A stretch of 64,000 bases of DNA from Halictus rubicundus (GCF_050948215.1 NC_135156.1:18647257-18711256), one strand, 5' to 3'. Positions 1 to 13,400 are shown, numbered from the stretch's first letter. Translations and numbers: made by a program. Notes: generated from the letters alone by a model not told the origin.

Positions 1-1776
1 GCACTCACCGAGCTAACGAGTTCAGCGAGCAGAAAGGGAGACAGTGGAGGCAAGCCGGAAGTTCGCGTAGCGGCCATATTGCGAACATGTCGGCAAGTTT
101 GCTCTTTACACGGTCCTCTGGCGGGTGGCGCGATTGTTCGCCAAACACGTTTGTCATGCACGATGTCAATAAAGGTTCGCCAATAAATTCCATCGGGGCC
201 ACTGCGCCGTCGTGTTTGCATACCGGATGCAGCTGGTTACACACTTGCATCAAACTGTTGCATCGCGAAGTATTTTTCTGCCCCTTGAGCCACATGTTTA
301 TCTCAATAAAAGCAGTTCATATATTTTATGTATTTCTAATTCAAGATGGGCCACTAGACCGCGGATTTTTAGCAATAATAAACATTTTTTGCATCGATTG
401 CAAAGAATAAAAGCTACTTAGCGGTTTTTTTCTTCCTTCAATAATTTCAGTAAACTAATATATTTAGACTCCACAAGACTGTTTCATATTTTCTTCAAAA
501 AACCTGTGGATTAGGTTTTGTTTGAAATGTTAGTACACCAACTGAGATCTAGAAGAACCCCTCTTGGAGTAACGCGTTCTATCTTCAGAAAATTTGTTTC
601 CTAATTTTTACTTTAATACTATTATCCACTCGTGGCTACCTTCATTTGATAGAACGACTACTTTGAAGAGATGCGATTTAATTCGCACAAGTGTGAAACC
701 AGCCTAAACAACGTCCAGCGAACCCTTCACCCCCATCGTGCAACCGCACATAGCCGAACAAGCGAATGTTTTGGCCGCTCATGTTGATTTTCCGCTGTTG
801 GCCCTTCTCCTGTATCGTTGTTGCATCGCGGCACTGTATATAAAATGCCGACCTTTGTGCGGCTCGCGTTTCAATCAACCTCTCTCGACCCTCTAATCGA
901 CGACAGTTGCTCGCGGATCGGCGGTAAATGGATCGTACGAGTTCACCCTAATCGCGAAACGATCTCTCGAATCCTGCGGACCAGTTTTCCAAGCTAATTT
1001 CGCAGAACATTTCAACATGGCGTCCCTGCTAAATCAACTTCTCTTGTAACATAAATTTTTATCATTGCCCAAGCTTTCGTAGAGGAAGGTGCAGCTTAAA
1101 TCGGTGCAAAATATTAGAAAAATTTGTCTCTTTGGAGTTTTAGTTATCGAGGACGGCGGCCATCTTGGCGGCGGTACCGATTCAAAGGAAATGGAATATC
1201 GGGGCTCAGAAAATTTCGCGAAATTAGCTCGAAATGTCCGTGACAGCGTTCTGTGGCAAAGTATTCGTGTCGGTGAGAGTATTTGCTCAGGTGTGCACGC
1301 GAAATTATCGTTGGCAACGAAGCGTGAGGCGGAATTTCGTGCAGCCATTGCTAGGGGGTCTCGTCGAGTGTAAAACCGAGGACGTTCGTGCGCGTCGTTT
1401 CGCTCTGAACCTAACGAAAATCCTGAATATTGCAAGAGAAGACTATGTATAAGCCGCAAACTCGCACGAACATCGGGCACGGTTTAACGCAAGCCGGCAC
1501 TCGAGGAAATGAGAACCGCTGCTGGTGACTCGTCCGGCGGAGGATTCGAACCCCTCGAATTATTCATTGATTACTCGATCGAACCGAGCGTTGCTCCGTA
1601 GAAATAATCCTATAGAAATAAATGAACCTTCTGAGATGATTGTTGAGCACCTAGTCCATCGTCTTTTACGTAAACGATCGACAAAAAATGAACTGTATCC
1701 CTCCCACTCCCCTCGCCATGTTGATGTGTGTATTTTTCCTCCCTCGACCCTCGTTGTTCTGCTTCAAAAAATGAAC
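1..1776. other. Non-coding flank, no gene recognised
   Basis: No reading frame with domain-like content on either strand. It includes one copy of the GACTGCGGATCTTTATGC-type motif (about 352-403) and a tRNA T-arm-like string near 1543 that lacks the rest of a tRNA. Confidence 0.6.
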
Positions 1777-2142
1777 GATCGAAACAGAGAGGAAATAAGA
1801 GTGCTCACGCCCGGGATTTAAGTGTCCCCGGTATAGTGCTGCCTCCTGGTCTAATTTTTAGCCTGGACCAGAACCTGCATCGTCTTACTTGCATAATTAG
1901 CAACGGATTCCAAATAATGCCAGAGTGGATTCTACTTCTATGTTAAAAGAGGCTCTTCTATGTAGGCTCTGATTCAGCCTAAAAGATGATGCAGGTTCTA
2001 ATACAGGCTAAAAAGATGATGCAGGTTCTGGTCCAGGCTAAAAAGATGATGTAGGTTCTGTTCCAGGCTAACAAGAGGTTGCAGAAAAGTGGGGACACTA
2101 AAACCCCGAGCGTGAGCACTCTCATCTCCTCTCTGATCGAAA
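1777..2142. mobile_element. Foldback element with internal 33-bp repeats
   Basis: Arms 1777-1829 and 2091-2142 are inverted copies (AGAGTGCTCACGC near the left, GCGTGAGCACTCT near the right). Inside, a unit of about 33 bases (GATGATGCAGGTTCTGGTCC) is repeated about four times at 1975-2090, and an inverted copy lies at 1852-1887. No coding capacity. Confidence 0.65.
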
Positions 2143-4905
2143 CAACTGATCACACATATCACCCTTAGCGTTATAATTGCTTTTGATTATGTCGAGCGAT
2201 GCTCGAAGAGAACTAATCACTTTTTTCTTTTGTACTGGTCGGAAATGAATCGGAAACAAACCGAAGTGTGGCAGTGAAATTTGAGTCCCGGTTTCCAGGA
2301 AGGATCAGCGTCCTCGTTAGATCGACAAGAAAGCGATTCAGTCTTCGATTCTCTTGGATCGTGCGGCACGTGAGAACTTTGATTTGGTTTCACGCCGGAA
2401 CGGAATCACGCGGGCGAACCGAACAGTTTTCTCTGTGTTTCTTTCTTCTTCTTCTTATTTTTTTTTTGTTTATTTTGTTCGTTTTATTTTCTTTTTCGTT
2501 TTGCTTGATTTTTCGGTGGGAACTCTGTGGCCCGAACGATCGGCCGTTGGTCCCCCGGAACGCAACATACAACGCGAAGCGCTTCTATTGTTTCGTTGCA
2601 TGTCTGAGCAACATCGTTCTCTTCTTTCATTTTGTAGGAAATCAGGACGTCGCGTCGCGTCGAGCGAAGTAACCGCACGAGAATGAACACACCGGCACAA
2701 GACAAGTCTTCTCGAAACGGACGAAATCGGTTTCGCGTGGAACCGCCCTCCGACGCCATCTTGTACACCGCGAGGCTCCAGACATTTTCGCTCTTCAACT
2801 TGGCAAAGAAATTCTCGGACATCTAAATATTCTAACTACTTACAAGTCTTTCAGTTTTTCAGCTTTTTAATTCTTTGAATTTGCCAGGGTTTTGAATTTT
2901 GGGTTTTTCTTCGGACCTGTTTCAATTGAATATTTGATTGAAACGCGTCTCAGGTTGTCTAAACAAAATGGAGGGTGGTTCCGGCGATTTTCGCAGCGAT
3001 TGTTGCCTCATCGGCGCAGTTAGAACGACGCGATTAACGAATCAAGCGGAAAATCGAGACAGTTGTCTCGGAAACGATTGTCTTTCGTGAACGTATAAGA
3101 ATGGAGGGTCGGTATTTCGAATGGATCATCACGGTTCGACTGTGGCTCTCGTTCGCGGGTGTTTCCCCGTCTGTTTTCGCGTAAATGTCGTTGCGTGCAC
3201 GGATGAAAACAGTGAGAAAAACGATGGCGGTGCTTCCGGCTAGCTGGCAGCGGCACGTCGCTGCATTTTGTTTTTCCTTATTTTCAACGTTTTCTTCTCC
3301 CTTCTTTGATTTCTCGCGCCTTCGTTCCTGTTATTCGTCGTGTTCTATGCTTATCTAGTAATAAAGCGGTTCTGTACAGGTCTCCGTTCGCGATAACACT
3401 GATATAAACCGATTCAAACGAAATCAAGCTACTCTTCTTTCGCCCGCGAAACCCAAAACAGCTCGCGAGCTTTGTACAAACAGTCAACGTTCAGAAAATC
3501 AACGTTTTCGCAAAGGAAATCGTGTGGATCATCAAATTTCCACGAAACAAGATGGCGGACGATCGCAAGAAGATGGCGTGCGCGAACGGAGACGCGTGCC
3601 CAAGGATCGTTGCCCGATACAAATAGATAAATAATTATGTACAAGTATGAACAAGGTGTACAAGTGACGGCGCACACGGTCTGTCGCCTTGTTGTTGATC
3701 CAGGATCGATCGAAACGATCCACGGCCTCGGAATTCTCGTCGACCTCGTGTGTACGTGTGTATGTACGCGTGTGTGTGTGTGTGCCCTCCGGGCCGGGTG
3801 TAACAATTCTTAAACGGGAGCACAGCTCCGCGGAAAACAGCATTTTTTTTCTCTTATATATATCACATAATTTCAGGCTACCATAGGTTCTACCATTTTT
3901 TTTCTGTTTCTTCCCCCACACGCCTTTGTCGCTCTTTCATTCGTTCGTTTCGTTTCGTTTCGTAACCGCGTTTACTCCCGGAGTCTTACTTCGCTAGCAC
4001 AAGTATTTATAAGGTAGTAAGTCCTCTAAATGGTAATCACTCGAAACGGTTTTTGGTCAGTGTCTCTGGCTTCAAGTCCCGTCGCCGTTTTCTCTCGGAG
4101 CGACGCGATCGGTCGTCCTCGACGTAAAAATTAGCTTGAGCTCGGCTTAAAGCATAGTTCAAATCAGCACGAATCGATTCTCCGTGCAAAAATACAAAAG
4201 AAATGTTAGTATGACATTTTTCCGTAGGAGGCTCCGTTTTCGAGTAAATCGAGCACGAAGATATTGTACCTGCGCTGGTTCGAATTTGAACGGGAGTCAC
4301 GTGACGGGGCGGCGCGCGACGCACCGTCCCGCCTCCAACGTACACTGTAGGCACTCTCATTGGACCAATTCAGAAGCTCGATTTTCTCGAAAACGAAGCC
4401 TCGTAGGAAAAAATCGTGTTCCACAGATTTTGTTCATTTCTGCCCGAGGAACCGATCGACAATCTTTTCTCTCGTGTTTCATACGATCTCACGGAGTTGT
4501 ACATTGCATTTCACCGGATTCCCTGGTTGTGTACAAAAGTAGCCGTTTGCAGCGAGTCGGGGACCAATCTCGAATGGTAATAACCGAGGGACGAGTGGAA
4601 AAAGGAGAGGAGAACCGCGTCTCTCGCCGAGAGAGCTGCGAAGCGTGTCCTTCGCCGGATCATCTCGAGATCCCCTCTCGTGGCCGTTTGATCTCGAGGA
4701 TCTATTATCGCACAAAGGAACAAGGAGGCTCGGCCCGCGTCGCTCTCAAAGGAAACGGCCCGGTTCACCTGAACAACGTCGCGCGACTACTCGGTTCGTC
4801 GACCGAGCATCGAGTACAGAGGATCTTTTCGCGCTTAAAAACAGAGGGAGTGGAGAAAGAGAGAGTAAAGAGAGAGAGGGAGAGAGGGAGAGAGTAGAGA
4901 TAGAG

Positions 4906-4981
<76 letters not shown>

Positions 4982-6100
4982 GAGGCCAGCAGTCAGTTGG
5001 CTCGTGCTAAAAATCGTGTCCCCGTCGAGAAGCTCGACGAACGATTGAATGACTAGTGCGAGTTCCTTGCTCGTCCCCTGCTCGATCACTCGGATCCTCT
5101 TTCGACAGCGTCCTCTCCTGATCTAGCACGAGGTCCAACGGAGTTTCAGGCTTCCCGGTTGCCAACGTCGACGATCCAACCCCGATAGATCGCTCCTCTA
5201 GACTCCCAACTTGATGATCTTCGTCGAAGATCAGGGAAACGGGCGATCGATCGAGGCAAGATCGACTATGATACGGTGTCAGCGCTAAGCTACCACTACC
5301 AGCGAAACGATACCACCTAGGATCCATTACTTATTGTCCTCGTTGAAGCAACTCGACACCTTCTCCCGCTGACGAGAGTCGTTCGAACTGATAGACTCTG
5401 ATCGGCCCAGGCATGTCCAAGATGGCTCCCCGTTTGGTTCAGCGATTCAACATTTTGACTGGCTACCTCCGAAGGATCCCGCAAAAGTAATTCAGTCATC
5501 CTAATCAAAACTGCAGAATCGCAGCTCGTCGATAGACTGCGGATCTTTATGCAAAATAAAAATCGTTTGCATCAGTTGCAAGAGTCTGTTTTATTGATAC
5601 TAAACAGCTGATATTAATCAGCTTTAATTCTTTCAATCTGTCTACTGCTTCGTGTCTACTGATTTCACTCATTGCACTCTTCTGAATCGTACAGATCCTG
5701 ATGAAGTAGCTGTATTATGGGCGAAATTGATTTTTAAAAATAGTCAACGTGTTTAGAGGCGTGAGTTTTGAGGGCATTTCCCGTTTGACTGTGTCCTTGA
5801 CGAAGGGACTCGTCGAGAGGTGGAAGCTTGGACATGCCCGGGCTTCGGCATACTTAAAAGCGATGTATTAGTTTGATTATGCAAAGGGGAAACGAGATTA
5901 GCATCGCTTTCCCTTGAACTGAACGGCTCCCTAGAAGTTTTCTGCGGAAAGACGTTTTACGAGAATAGTCTGTTTGAGCATCCTCAGTCTGCACCCTCTA
6001 TTAGGTTGTTGCATACGAAATGTCCGATTCGTAACAGTTTTATGCAACCATTTTATCTCAACCAGAAAATCATTCTGAACATAGAGACTTTGATTTAGCG
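2143..6100. other. Non-coding flank with (TG)n and (GA)n tracts
   Basis: Several long frames occur here (for example plus 2268-2672 and 4184-4897). They are low-complexity, hydrophobic-T or Arg-rich readings without domains, so I do not call genes. A GACTGCGGATCTTTATGC motif lies at 5533-5580. TTTATT at about 5587 is a minus-strand AATAAA that could end the receptor transcript. Confidence 0.5.
4855..4973. repeat. (GA)n microsatellite
   Basis: Almost pure GA from about 4908, with an interrupted GA-rich lead-in. Confidence 0.95.
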
Positions 6101-6660
6101 AATGTTTGAGTACTCGGCAGTGTTGGAACCTGATCTAGCTAGGTCCTTGAGCCAACTCAAAGCTGGAGAGGCCAAGAATGACATCGCATTCTTTTCAGAC
6201 CAAGGGACCAAGGTCTACAGAAGAGATCAGCAATCAAACATCCACTTTGTCTGAACTAAAAACATTTCCTGAACCAGGAGGCTTTAATCTTGTCAATCTT
6301 TCGGTATCTGGCAGTGCTGGAACCTGATCGAGCTAGGTCCCCAAGTCAACCTGAAGCATACCAAGGCCAAGGTTTACAGAAGAGATCAGCAATGAAACAT
6401 CCTTGTATGCATAAAAAACCAATCTTTGGGCATTTGGCAGTATTGGAACCTGATCTAGCTAGGTGCCTAAGCCAACCCGAAGTTTGCAAGGCCAACGTTG
6501 TATTCTTTTCAGACCAGGGGACCAAGGTCTACAGATGAAATCACCAAGTGACACGTCTACTTTCTCTAAACTAAAACTCTTTCTGAACCAAGAGGCTTCA
6601 GCTTCGCCAAGCTCTGAGTACATAACATTGCTAGAACTTCCTCTGACCAGATTCCGAAGA
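6090..6660. repeat. Tandem repeat downstream of the receptor gene
   Basis: Three related units start with GGCAGTGTTGGAACCTGATC-like strings at 6116, 6310 and 6436, with a more diverged fourth near 6620. Shared inner blocks are CCAAGGTCTACAG and CTTTCTGAACCAAGAGGCTT. The array could lie in the receptor's 3' UTR. Confidence 0.75.
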
Positions 6661-7107
6661 CATCCACTGCTCTTCCGGTCGCAAACCAAGAACATTAATA
6701 TCCCGATGATCAACTAGCTCCCTGAGTCAGCTCGAAAGAGAGTCCGCCTTCGGCTGGGCGGATAGCCGAAGAAGCGGCCGAAGAAAATCAGACAGCAGAG
6801 AGGTCCCTGAAACGATCTGGACCTCTATAGAGGGGACAGGAGGGCTCGGATCCGAGTCATCGAGCAGGGAACCACCGTGCATGATGTCCGGGTCGTGGAC
6901 CCGGTTTCTCGAAGCAGTTCTGCGCGTTACGCGGAGTAGTCGGCGGCCGCCATGGCATCGTCCCGTTCAGGATGACAGCAGCAACAACAAGAGCGGTAGC
7001 AGCATCCTCCGAGTGTACCCGCCACGGCGGACGACAAGCATGACCCATGATCGTCACACGGTGGTCACGCGGTCGACCTCCACGTACCGCACAGAACTGT
7101 CGCTGTG
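6661..7107 (-). other. Probable 3' UTR of the receptor gene
   Basis: Directly follows the receptor's TGA on the minus strand. The first minus-strand AATAAA I see is near 5590, so a UTR of about 1.5 kb including the tandem repeat is possible. The open frames here are shadows. Confidence 0.35.
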
Positions 7108-7447
7108 TCAGCAGATCACTTCCTTGCCGTCGATGATCGCCGTCACCGAGGAGATGCTCTTCAGCCGGTGCTGGGATATCGACCTGTTCGTTCGGTGCCG
7201 GCAGATCCGCCAGATCACGATGCAGATCACCGCGAGGATCGTCAGGATGCCGAGGAGACCTAGGGCTAGGTGCAACGGGGGAAGTTGCAGCAGCATCGAG
7301 CAGTGCTTCAACGCCTCGTCGTAGCCCGAAGGGCAATGGGAGATCCCGTCGCACCATAGCGACGCGTTTATGCACGCGTCCAGCTCGGGACAACGTTGCT
7401 CGCAATCCCGAGGCATCTGCAGACCCGCCGACGATGTCACCGATGGC
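7108..7447 (-). CDS. CUB/LDLa receptor exon 13: LDLa-2, membrane helix, tail, stop
   Basis: Acceptor CGTTCGCAG|G gives 340 bases to a TGA at 7108-7110, residues 940-1052. LDLa-2 has six Cys (955, 959, 965, 972, 978, 989), but reads HCPSGYDE where a calcium-binding repeat has DCxDGSDE. A 23-residue hydrophobic helix (about 997-1019) is followed by a basic stop-transfer WRICRHR and a short Ser-rich tail ending EVIC. Confidence 0.88.
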
Positions 7448-10400
7448 CTGCGAACGTGATTGCACATGGTTTCATTGTTCAAATGTTTCAAGACAATAAA
7501 ATTCCGTTTACACGAACTAAATTGTAGCAGTGTCTGGATAACTGAACTCTACCCAAGCGAAATCCAACCTAACTAGCTACCTCTGGAGACTATGATCGAA
7601 CATTGATCCCAAAATGTTGGGAACAACTGTTTGGCTGTGTGTCACGGAGTTTTTGAATGTTACCTTCTGGTTAGTTCGAGCCAGGAGACAGTGTAAGAAT
7701 CCGGTTCCTTCATGATGAACTCCACAGCGATGGTTCGGACCGGGTCCTGGCCCGGCGCCGGGAAAATGGCGTCGCCGCTGACGGCCCAGCCGTCGCTGAA
7801 CACCTCTACAACATGGTTTTTCATTTCTGACGGTGGTCTCGGACACACCGATTTCGGGGCCGAGTTCCCGACGTGCACCACGATGCGATTTTTGGTCGTG
7901 CATTTGTTCGTCGTGTTCGACATTAGGACCCCTTGCATCTTCACGTACAGGTACTGGTTGGACCCTGGGTCTATCAGCCACGGATGCTTCTCGCAATTTT
8001 TCTGGAAGACAAACATTAATATTGTTAAAGGATTAGTTCTGTCCTTCAAACACTGCTAAATATTTTGAAAAAATATCCGATGGCATAAAAATGCTTGGGT
8101 TCCACGGCATGCTCATCGTCAATTTTTGGCCTCCTTCTATCGCTCATATTACCAAATATCTGCATAATCTCGTCAACTCATGACCAGCGCGCGCTAGATC
8201 GAACCTTCCTCGTTTGAACGAGCCCTTTACCAGCGACAAAATATTCTCGTATAAGGACGAAAAGTTGAGGGCACGTAAAACCATTTTTCGCCTAGTTTTG
8301 TCGGTAACGTGGGCACTCTACCTTATCGCGAATCTGCGGAGTCTTGGCTCTCGAAAGCGACCGATTTTAAAGAGATTGGATCGATTTAGTTTTTCAAAAA
8401 TTGCGAGACAAAATGTATAAGACCGGTGGTTTTGGTAGCAGGTTCAGCGTTAAGGGACCGGTAATTACAGTGATTAATATTCTCATATAAGGACGAAAAG
8501 TTGAGACACGTGAAACCATTTTTCGTCTATTTTCGTCGGTAACGTGGACACTCTACCTTATCGCGAATCTGCGGAGTCTTGGCTCTCGAAAGCGACCGAT
8601 TTTAAAGAGATTGGTTCGATTTAGTTTTTCAAAAATTGCGAGACAAAATGTATAAGACCGGTGGTTTTGCTAGCAGGTTCAGCGTTAAGGGACCGGTAAT
8701 GACAGTGATTACCTCGTCCTCGTCGACGACAGGCGATTTGTACTTGATCTCTCCAGAGGGTCCGCGCACCCTCCGCTTCTGCAAGCAGGGGATGGTCTTG
8801 ACGAAGTCCCAGGTGGCCTCGAAGAACAGACGATTGTAGTCGTCGAGGGCGTCCATCGACATCACTGTAAAGTGGACCTCGACGATGTTCGACGTCGACT
8901 TGACGTTCATCGGCAGCGACCTGTTCGAGCAGAAGCAGTCCCTCTGGACCGGCGGAGCGTTTGGCCATGGCTGGTCCATCACCTGTCGACAGGTGATCGT
9001 TCATTGTCATTGCGAGAATCATCCCTTTGACTGGGACACCTTCGATCTCGACTGTCCCTTTCGAGGTATAAAAAACACTACTACTTTTCACTCTACCATT
9101 TTTTTTCTAATATTTACCATTTACAAGAAAAACGCAGGCTACTAATAGCGTGAACACCCTGTATATGTCCGAAAAGCCAAGCCGATAAAAGTCCCAGAAC
9201 TATCCCCGCCTTGGCCGCCGAGGAGTGTAAGGTCGCGTGGATCAGAGAATAGTATTTTCTAGCCGATATATGTCCGTAGCTGGACCCGTGTTTTGGACTA
9301 ATATCAAGTGGAAACTGTATTTCGCGAATTAAATTGGCTGCGGTGGCCGGTGGATGATCTGAGAAAGGTCTCCGAGAGTGCAAAGGGCTAATTAACCCAG
9401 CGGATTATCATTACAATGACCACGGGATGAAAAGAGGGAATCGCGGAACGCAAACGAACGTGACACGACGCCCGGCTATCGCGGATTGTTGTAATTACGC
9501 ATGAAATTCCGCGGCCCTCATAAATTCCGCGAATCGATAACGAACTTCGCCGACCTCGGACACAGGGATAGCCAGATTTGTTCGGCCGTGTTCGCCCCAG
9601 AAAGCCTCGTTAACCTGTTATACATACACGCGTGTCGGAGCTGTTTCATGCGCTCGCACGATCGCAATTAGCCCCTCGACAGGCTTCGAACACGATTAGA
9701 GTCGCCGTTAAAAGTTTCTTGTCGGTTCTCGCGCCTCCCCTCCCCTCCCCAACCCTCCGTGGTGTAATAATACCGAGCTCTGGGAACCACGGAATTAATT
9801 TTTGCCAATTAATACTTCAGAATTCCCAATTCGATCTCAGGCTCTGTGTAAACAAAGGAAATTATGCACAGTGAATGCACAGTAACATTGGACATGTTTT
9901 ATAGTTGAACGGTAATGCTTGTAACATTCCTACGGTTCGGATTAATTTGTAACAAATATTTCAATTTTAGTTTTCGTTTTAGTAAAGTTTATGGCAATTT
10001 CTACTATGATTTACTTGGGTCTTGGTTCAATTCTCCGGACAAATGTTAATACATTATTTAAACGAACGACTTTTTCTAAATTTCCCCACTGCTAATAAAT
10101 CCCCCATGTGAAATGTACAATTGAAAAAAAGATTTACGGTTCCGCACCCTCTAGTTTCCGAGACATCCCAGAAACCGTTTCCAACCCCTAACGTCAGGGG
10201 CTGTTTTCAGCCCCTCAATGAGAACCGTGATCAATAAAAATAAAATACGTTGCTCATCATTCTGAGAACCATCTTTCAGGCAAGTTCGATCAAAGTTTGT
10301 GCAACCAGAATACATTTCCTCGCAAGTTCAATGTGTGACATTGTTAAGGGCCCGGGATAGTCGCGTGACTTTTTAATTAATAATTTCCATGTACAGCCTT

Positions 10401-13400
10401 CAGACACAGACGTAAGATCCTTAAGATCTTTACCAGCGACAAAATATTCTAATATCAGGACGAAAACTTGAGGCACGTGAAACTATTTTTTGACGGTAAT
10501 GTAGTCACTCTACCTTATCGCGAATCTACAAAGACCGGGCCCTTAGAAACATTTTGCTAATTTCCTTGGTTTTTACTGGCTCCCGAAGGAAGAGGCGAAG
10601 AACGAGGATCGAGGGGCGTGGAGAATATGTTGTTTCGCAGAGATTGTAGGGCACCGTGTGTAGACTGTATGATCGATAGAAGGGACTGTGTACCTTTACG
10701 GAGAAGTTGTCGGAGCCAACGCAAAGCAGGCGGCTGAGGTCCGGGCTCGAGACGCTGCGGCATGTCCGATTTCCGTTCAGCAGCTTGTTGAACCTCAGCT
10801 TGACGATCTCGTCGTGTTCGCCCTCGAACCGGTACACGCAGCTGGAAAATCCATTCTCGGCTGCACTTTCAACACTTAATCGAATTTACATGGCCGGTCG
10901 GCCACGCAAAGGAGCCGCTTTACCGGTCGATACACCGCCGCGGCTAGTATCGAATACTATCCGCGGCTCGTTGATCGCCCCCGACAAAATCGTCAACTGT
11001 ATAATAGAACTTTATACAATTATTCAACGTCCGCTTTCGAACGATTACGACGCGAACCAGGGGAATAAAAGTCGCGTACCGAACCAGGGCGTTAAACTAT
11101 TTGAAAAATAATATCATCTTGTTAATCATTTTATTTTTATCAGGATGTATTTAATTGGAAATTATCGTATTTCAATAAATAATTCTTATTTAGATTGTGT
11201 CATTATTCGGGAATTTATTTGAAATAATTCTGCATTTTATTTGACCAAAACAGTTTTTCAAATAGAATCCCAAGTACTCTGTAATTGTATCAGCATCGTC
11301 AACGGTGTCTGAAATATAGATTTTTATGTATACAGTGAATTCTCGATATATGTCGACAACACGTCTTGTATCGTCCGGGAGATGTTATGTTTATGTGTTA
11401 TGTTGACACTCCTCGGCGTTCGAGGCCTCTCGGGGTAGACCCCGCGGTAGTGGGGATAATTCCGCGACGTTTATCATCCAGGCCTTCCCGACATATATAG
11501 AGAAATCACTGTACTAGCTTTTAAAGTCGCGAACAGTCGCTGGACAACTGTGTCATTTTGAAAATCATTGGTCCGTACAATATAGATGAATCGCTACACT
11601 TAAAAGTCGCTTTTGTTCGTCGCGCGAGGTAAAAATGGTAAAATGGCGCTCGTAAAAGGGCCGTTCGAAAGATAAATCCGCTAGCCTAGGGCCGAGGGAG
11701 TTTGCGAAGGAAGTTTTTGCACTTCAATCCAGAGAGGCGAAGAGGGGCAACGGGCACGGAGGGGAAACATTGATTCCGAGTTTCTTTTTTCCGGGTGCTC
11801 TGTTTCGTCCCCGAAGGAGGTCGAAGAACGGGGCGAAAAAGCGTGAAAAATAAAAGACGCACGCTTTCGTCGCGCGACCCACAAAGGGACTATTTACGGG
11901 GGCGTTATCGCTTTGCCGGTTTGAACAAAGGGACGCTGCTGACGCGCGTCTCATTCGAAATCGTGGAATCGCTTGCGCATAAAGGGCCACCGTTAAAGCA
12001 CCGGCAGACGACGACGACAACGACGGCGACGACGACGCCGAGGACAGAGAACGAGTTTGTCCCCGTTGGATCTTTTATTTTTCTCAGAAACGGCCTCGAC
12101 GTAGTTTTTGGACTCCGCTGTCCCTCTACTAACACGCGTGGTGCACACACTATCTGCGGTGAATCCGATTCTTTTTGCGCGACAATCGGGAAACACAAAG
12201 GGTCTAGCAGAATAAGCACGGATAAGCGGCCATTTCTCATTTTTTTTTAACGCTAAGCAATGTTCTTTGCCTGAAACACTACTCTGTAAAATTTGGTGCG
12301 AAGTATAAACTTTACTTTTTATTTTCTTTCTTGTTTTCCTTTCCTGTTCCGAAAATATGGTAAATTCAAACATTCGTAGAGACGTTAAACAATTTTTTTA
12401 ATAAATGAAACCAACGTAGATTTCGAGACTGGAGTCTCGCCTTTAAAATGAGCCGTCGAGGGTCGTTGTACGATGTTTTTTGACCAAGTTATTGAACATT
12501 AAATGAAAAGCGTGCCGCATCTGGGACGCCATTTTGGATGGAGGATATTTTTGATCGGTTGAGGAAGATTAGGGCTAGCTGTAGCTTTGTAGAGCAATTT
12601 TTGCTATATTACTCCTATTTTCTAGTTTTGCTATACTACTCTTATTTACTAAATTTGCTATATTTGCAATTATTACGCTCTTTCATCTCGTATTTTGTTT
12701 GAATAAAGCGCAGAGAAACGACGGAGACATTTCTATTCGAAGATGAAAGGGCTGATAGAAAAGATATTTGTGAACCGAAAAGATATCTCACCTGATGTTC
12801 TTCGAACCGCCCCGGCCGTAAAGGAAGATATCGCGAGGAGCTTGGAATCTACGATCAGGATAGTGATCTCGATTACGGCTGTAGAAGATCCTCGAGCAGG
12901 GACCATTCCCGTAAGGATCTCCGTCTTGATGGATATCAACGAACTCGTACAGGGCACGGAAATTCACTGGCCTGTGGGACAAACAGCGACAAAAATTACC
13001 AGCAGATTCTAAACATTACTCTAACAATTTCCCTAACACTAACTAGACCTTAAATATTTCTGCAAGAAATATTTTTCTTTCTTTTCTATTCTTCAGGAAA
13101 TATATAAATATTTTTGTCCCACTCACGAGGGACAATATTTCTGTAGACTGGCATCGAAAAAGGTATCTTCGTTGTGGACAATTTTAATTCAGTTCTTCTA
13201 ATTTTATTTCATTATTTTAGGTTCTATTGACTTCTAACAATACCTAGTTGGAGATTCGAGTATAAAATAAATGAAAAATTCAGCGATTCTGGAAGTTATG
13301 ATTTCATTGTTGCCGACATTGTTAAAATATTTGACAGTCGTGAAGTCTACGAGTATTATACCACGACTGTGAATTGTACTTTCTGTTAGAATCGTCTCCC

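Larger units (their letters stand above)
8002..8712 (-). other. Receptor intron 11, mostly duplicated repeat
   Basis: Holds a dispersed repeat (from 8149) and a tandem duplication of 236 bp up to the donor of exon 11. No exon is required by phase. Confidence 0.8.
8983..10693 (-). other. Receptor intron 10
   Basis: Non-coding. Contains a decayed MITE (9144-9300) and a partial copy of repeat R (10427-10533). The rest has no structure I recognise. Confidence 0.7.
10842..12791 (-). other. Receptor intron 9
   Basis: Non-coding, with one complete family A MITE, a GAC-rich triplet stretch (about 12006-12040) and a fragment of the F repeat (12393-12500). Confidence 0.7.

Noticed and set aside
1520..1600. 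tRNA-like T-arm on the minus strand (GGTTCGAATCC)
   Set aside because: No matching acceptor 5' strand, D-arm or anticodon arm at the right distance.
2268..2686. Frame with a long Phe/Leu run that looks like a membrane segment
   Set aside because: The hydrophobic run is just a T-rich tract. Overlapping frames show the same.
4184..4897. 237-codon plus-strand frame
   Set aside because: Runs into the (GA)n tract as a Glu/Arg repeat and has no domain-like segment.
8629..9091. Minus-strand frame of 156 codons overlapping receptor exon 11
   Set aside because: Different frame from the CUB4 coding frame. The neighbouring 117-codon frame carries the CUB residues and fits the exon phases.
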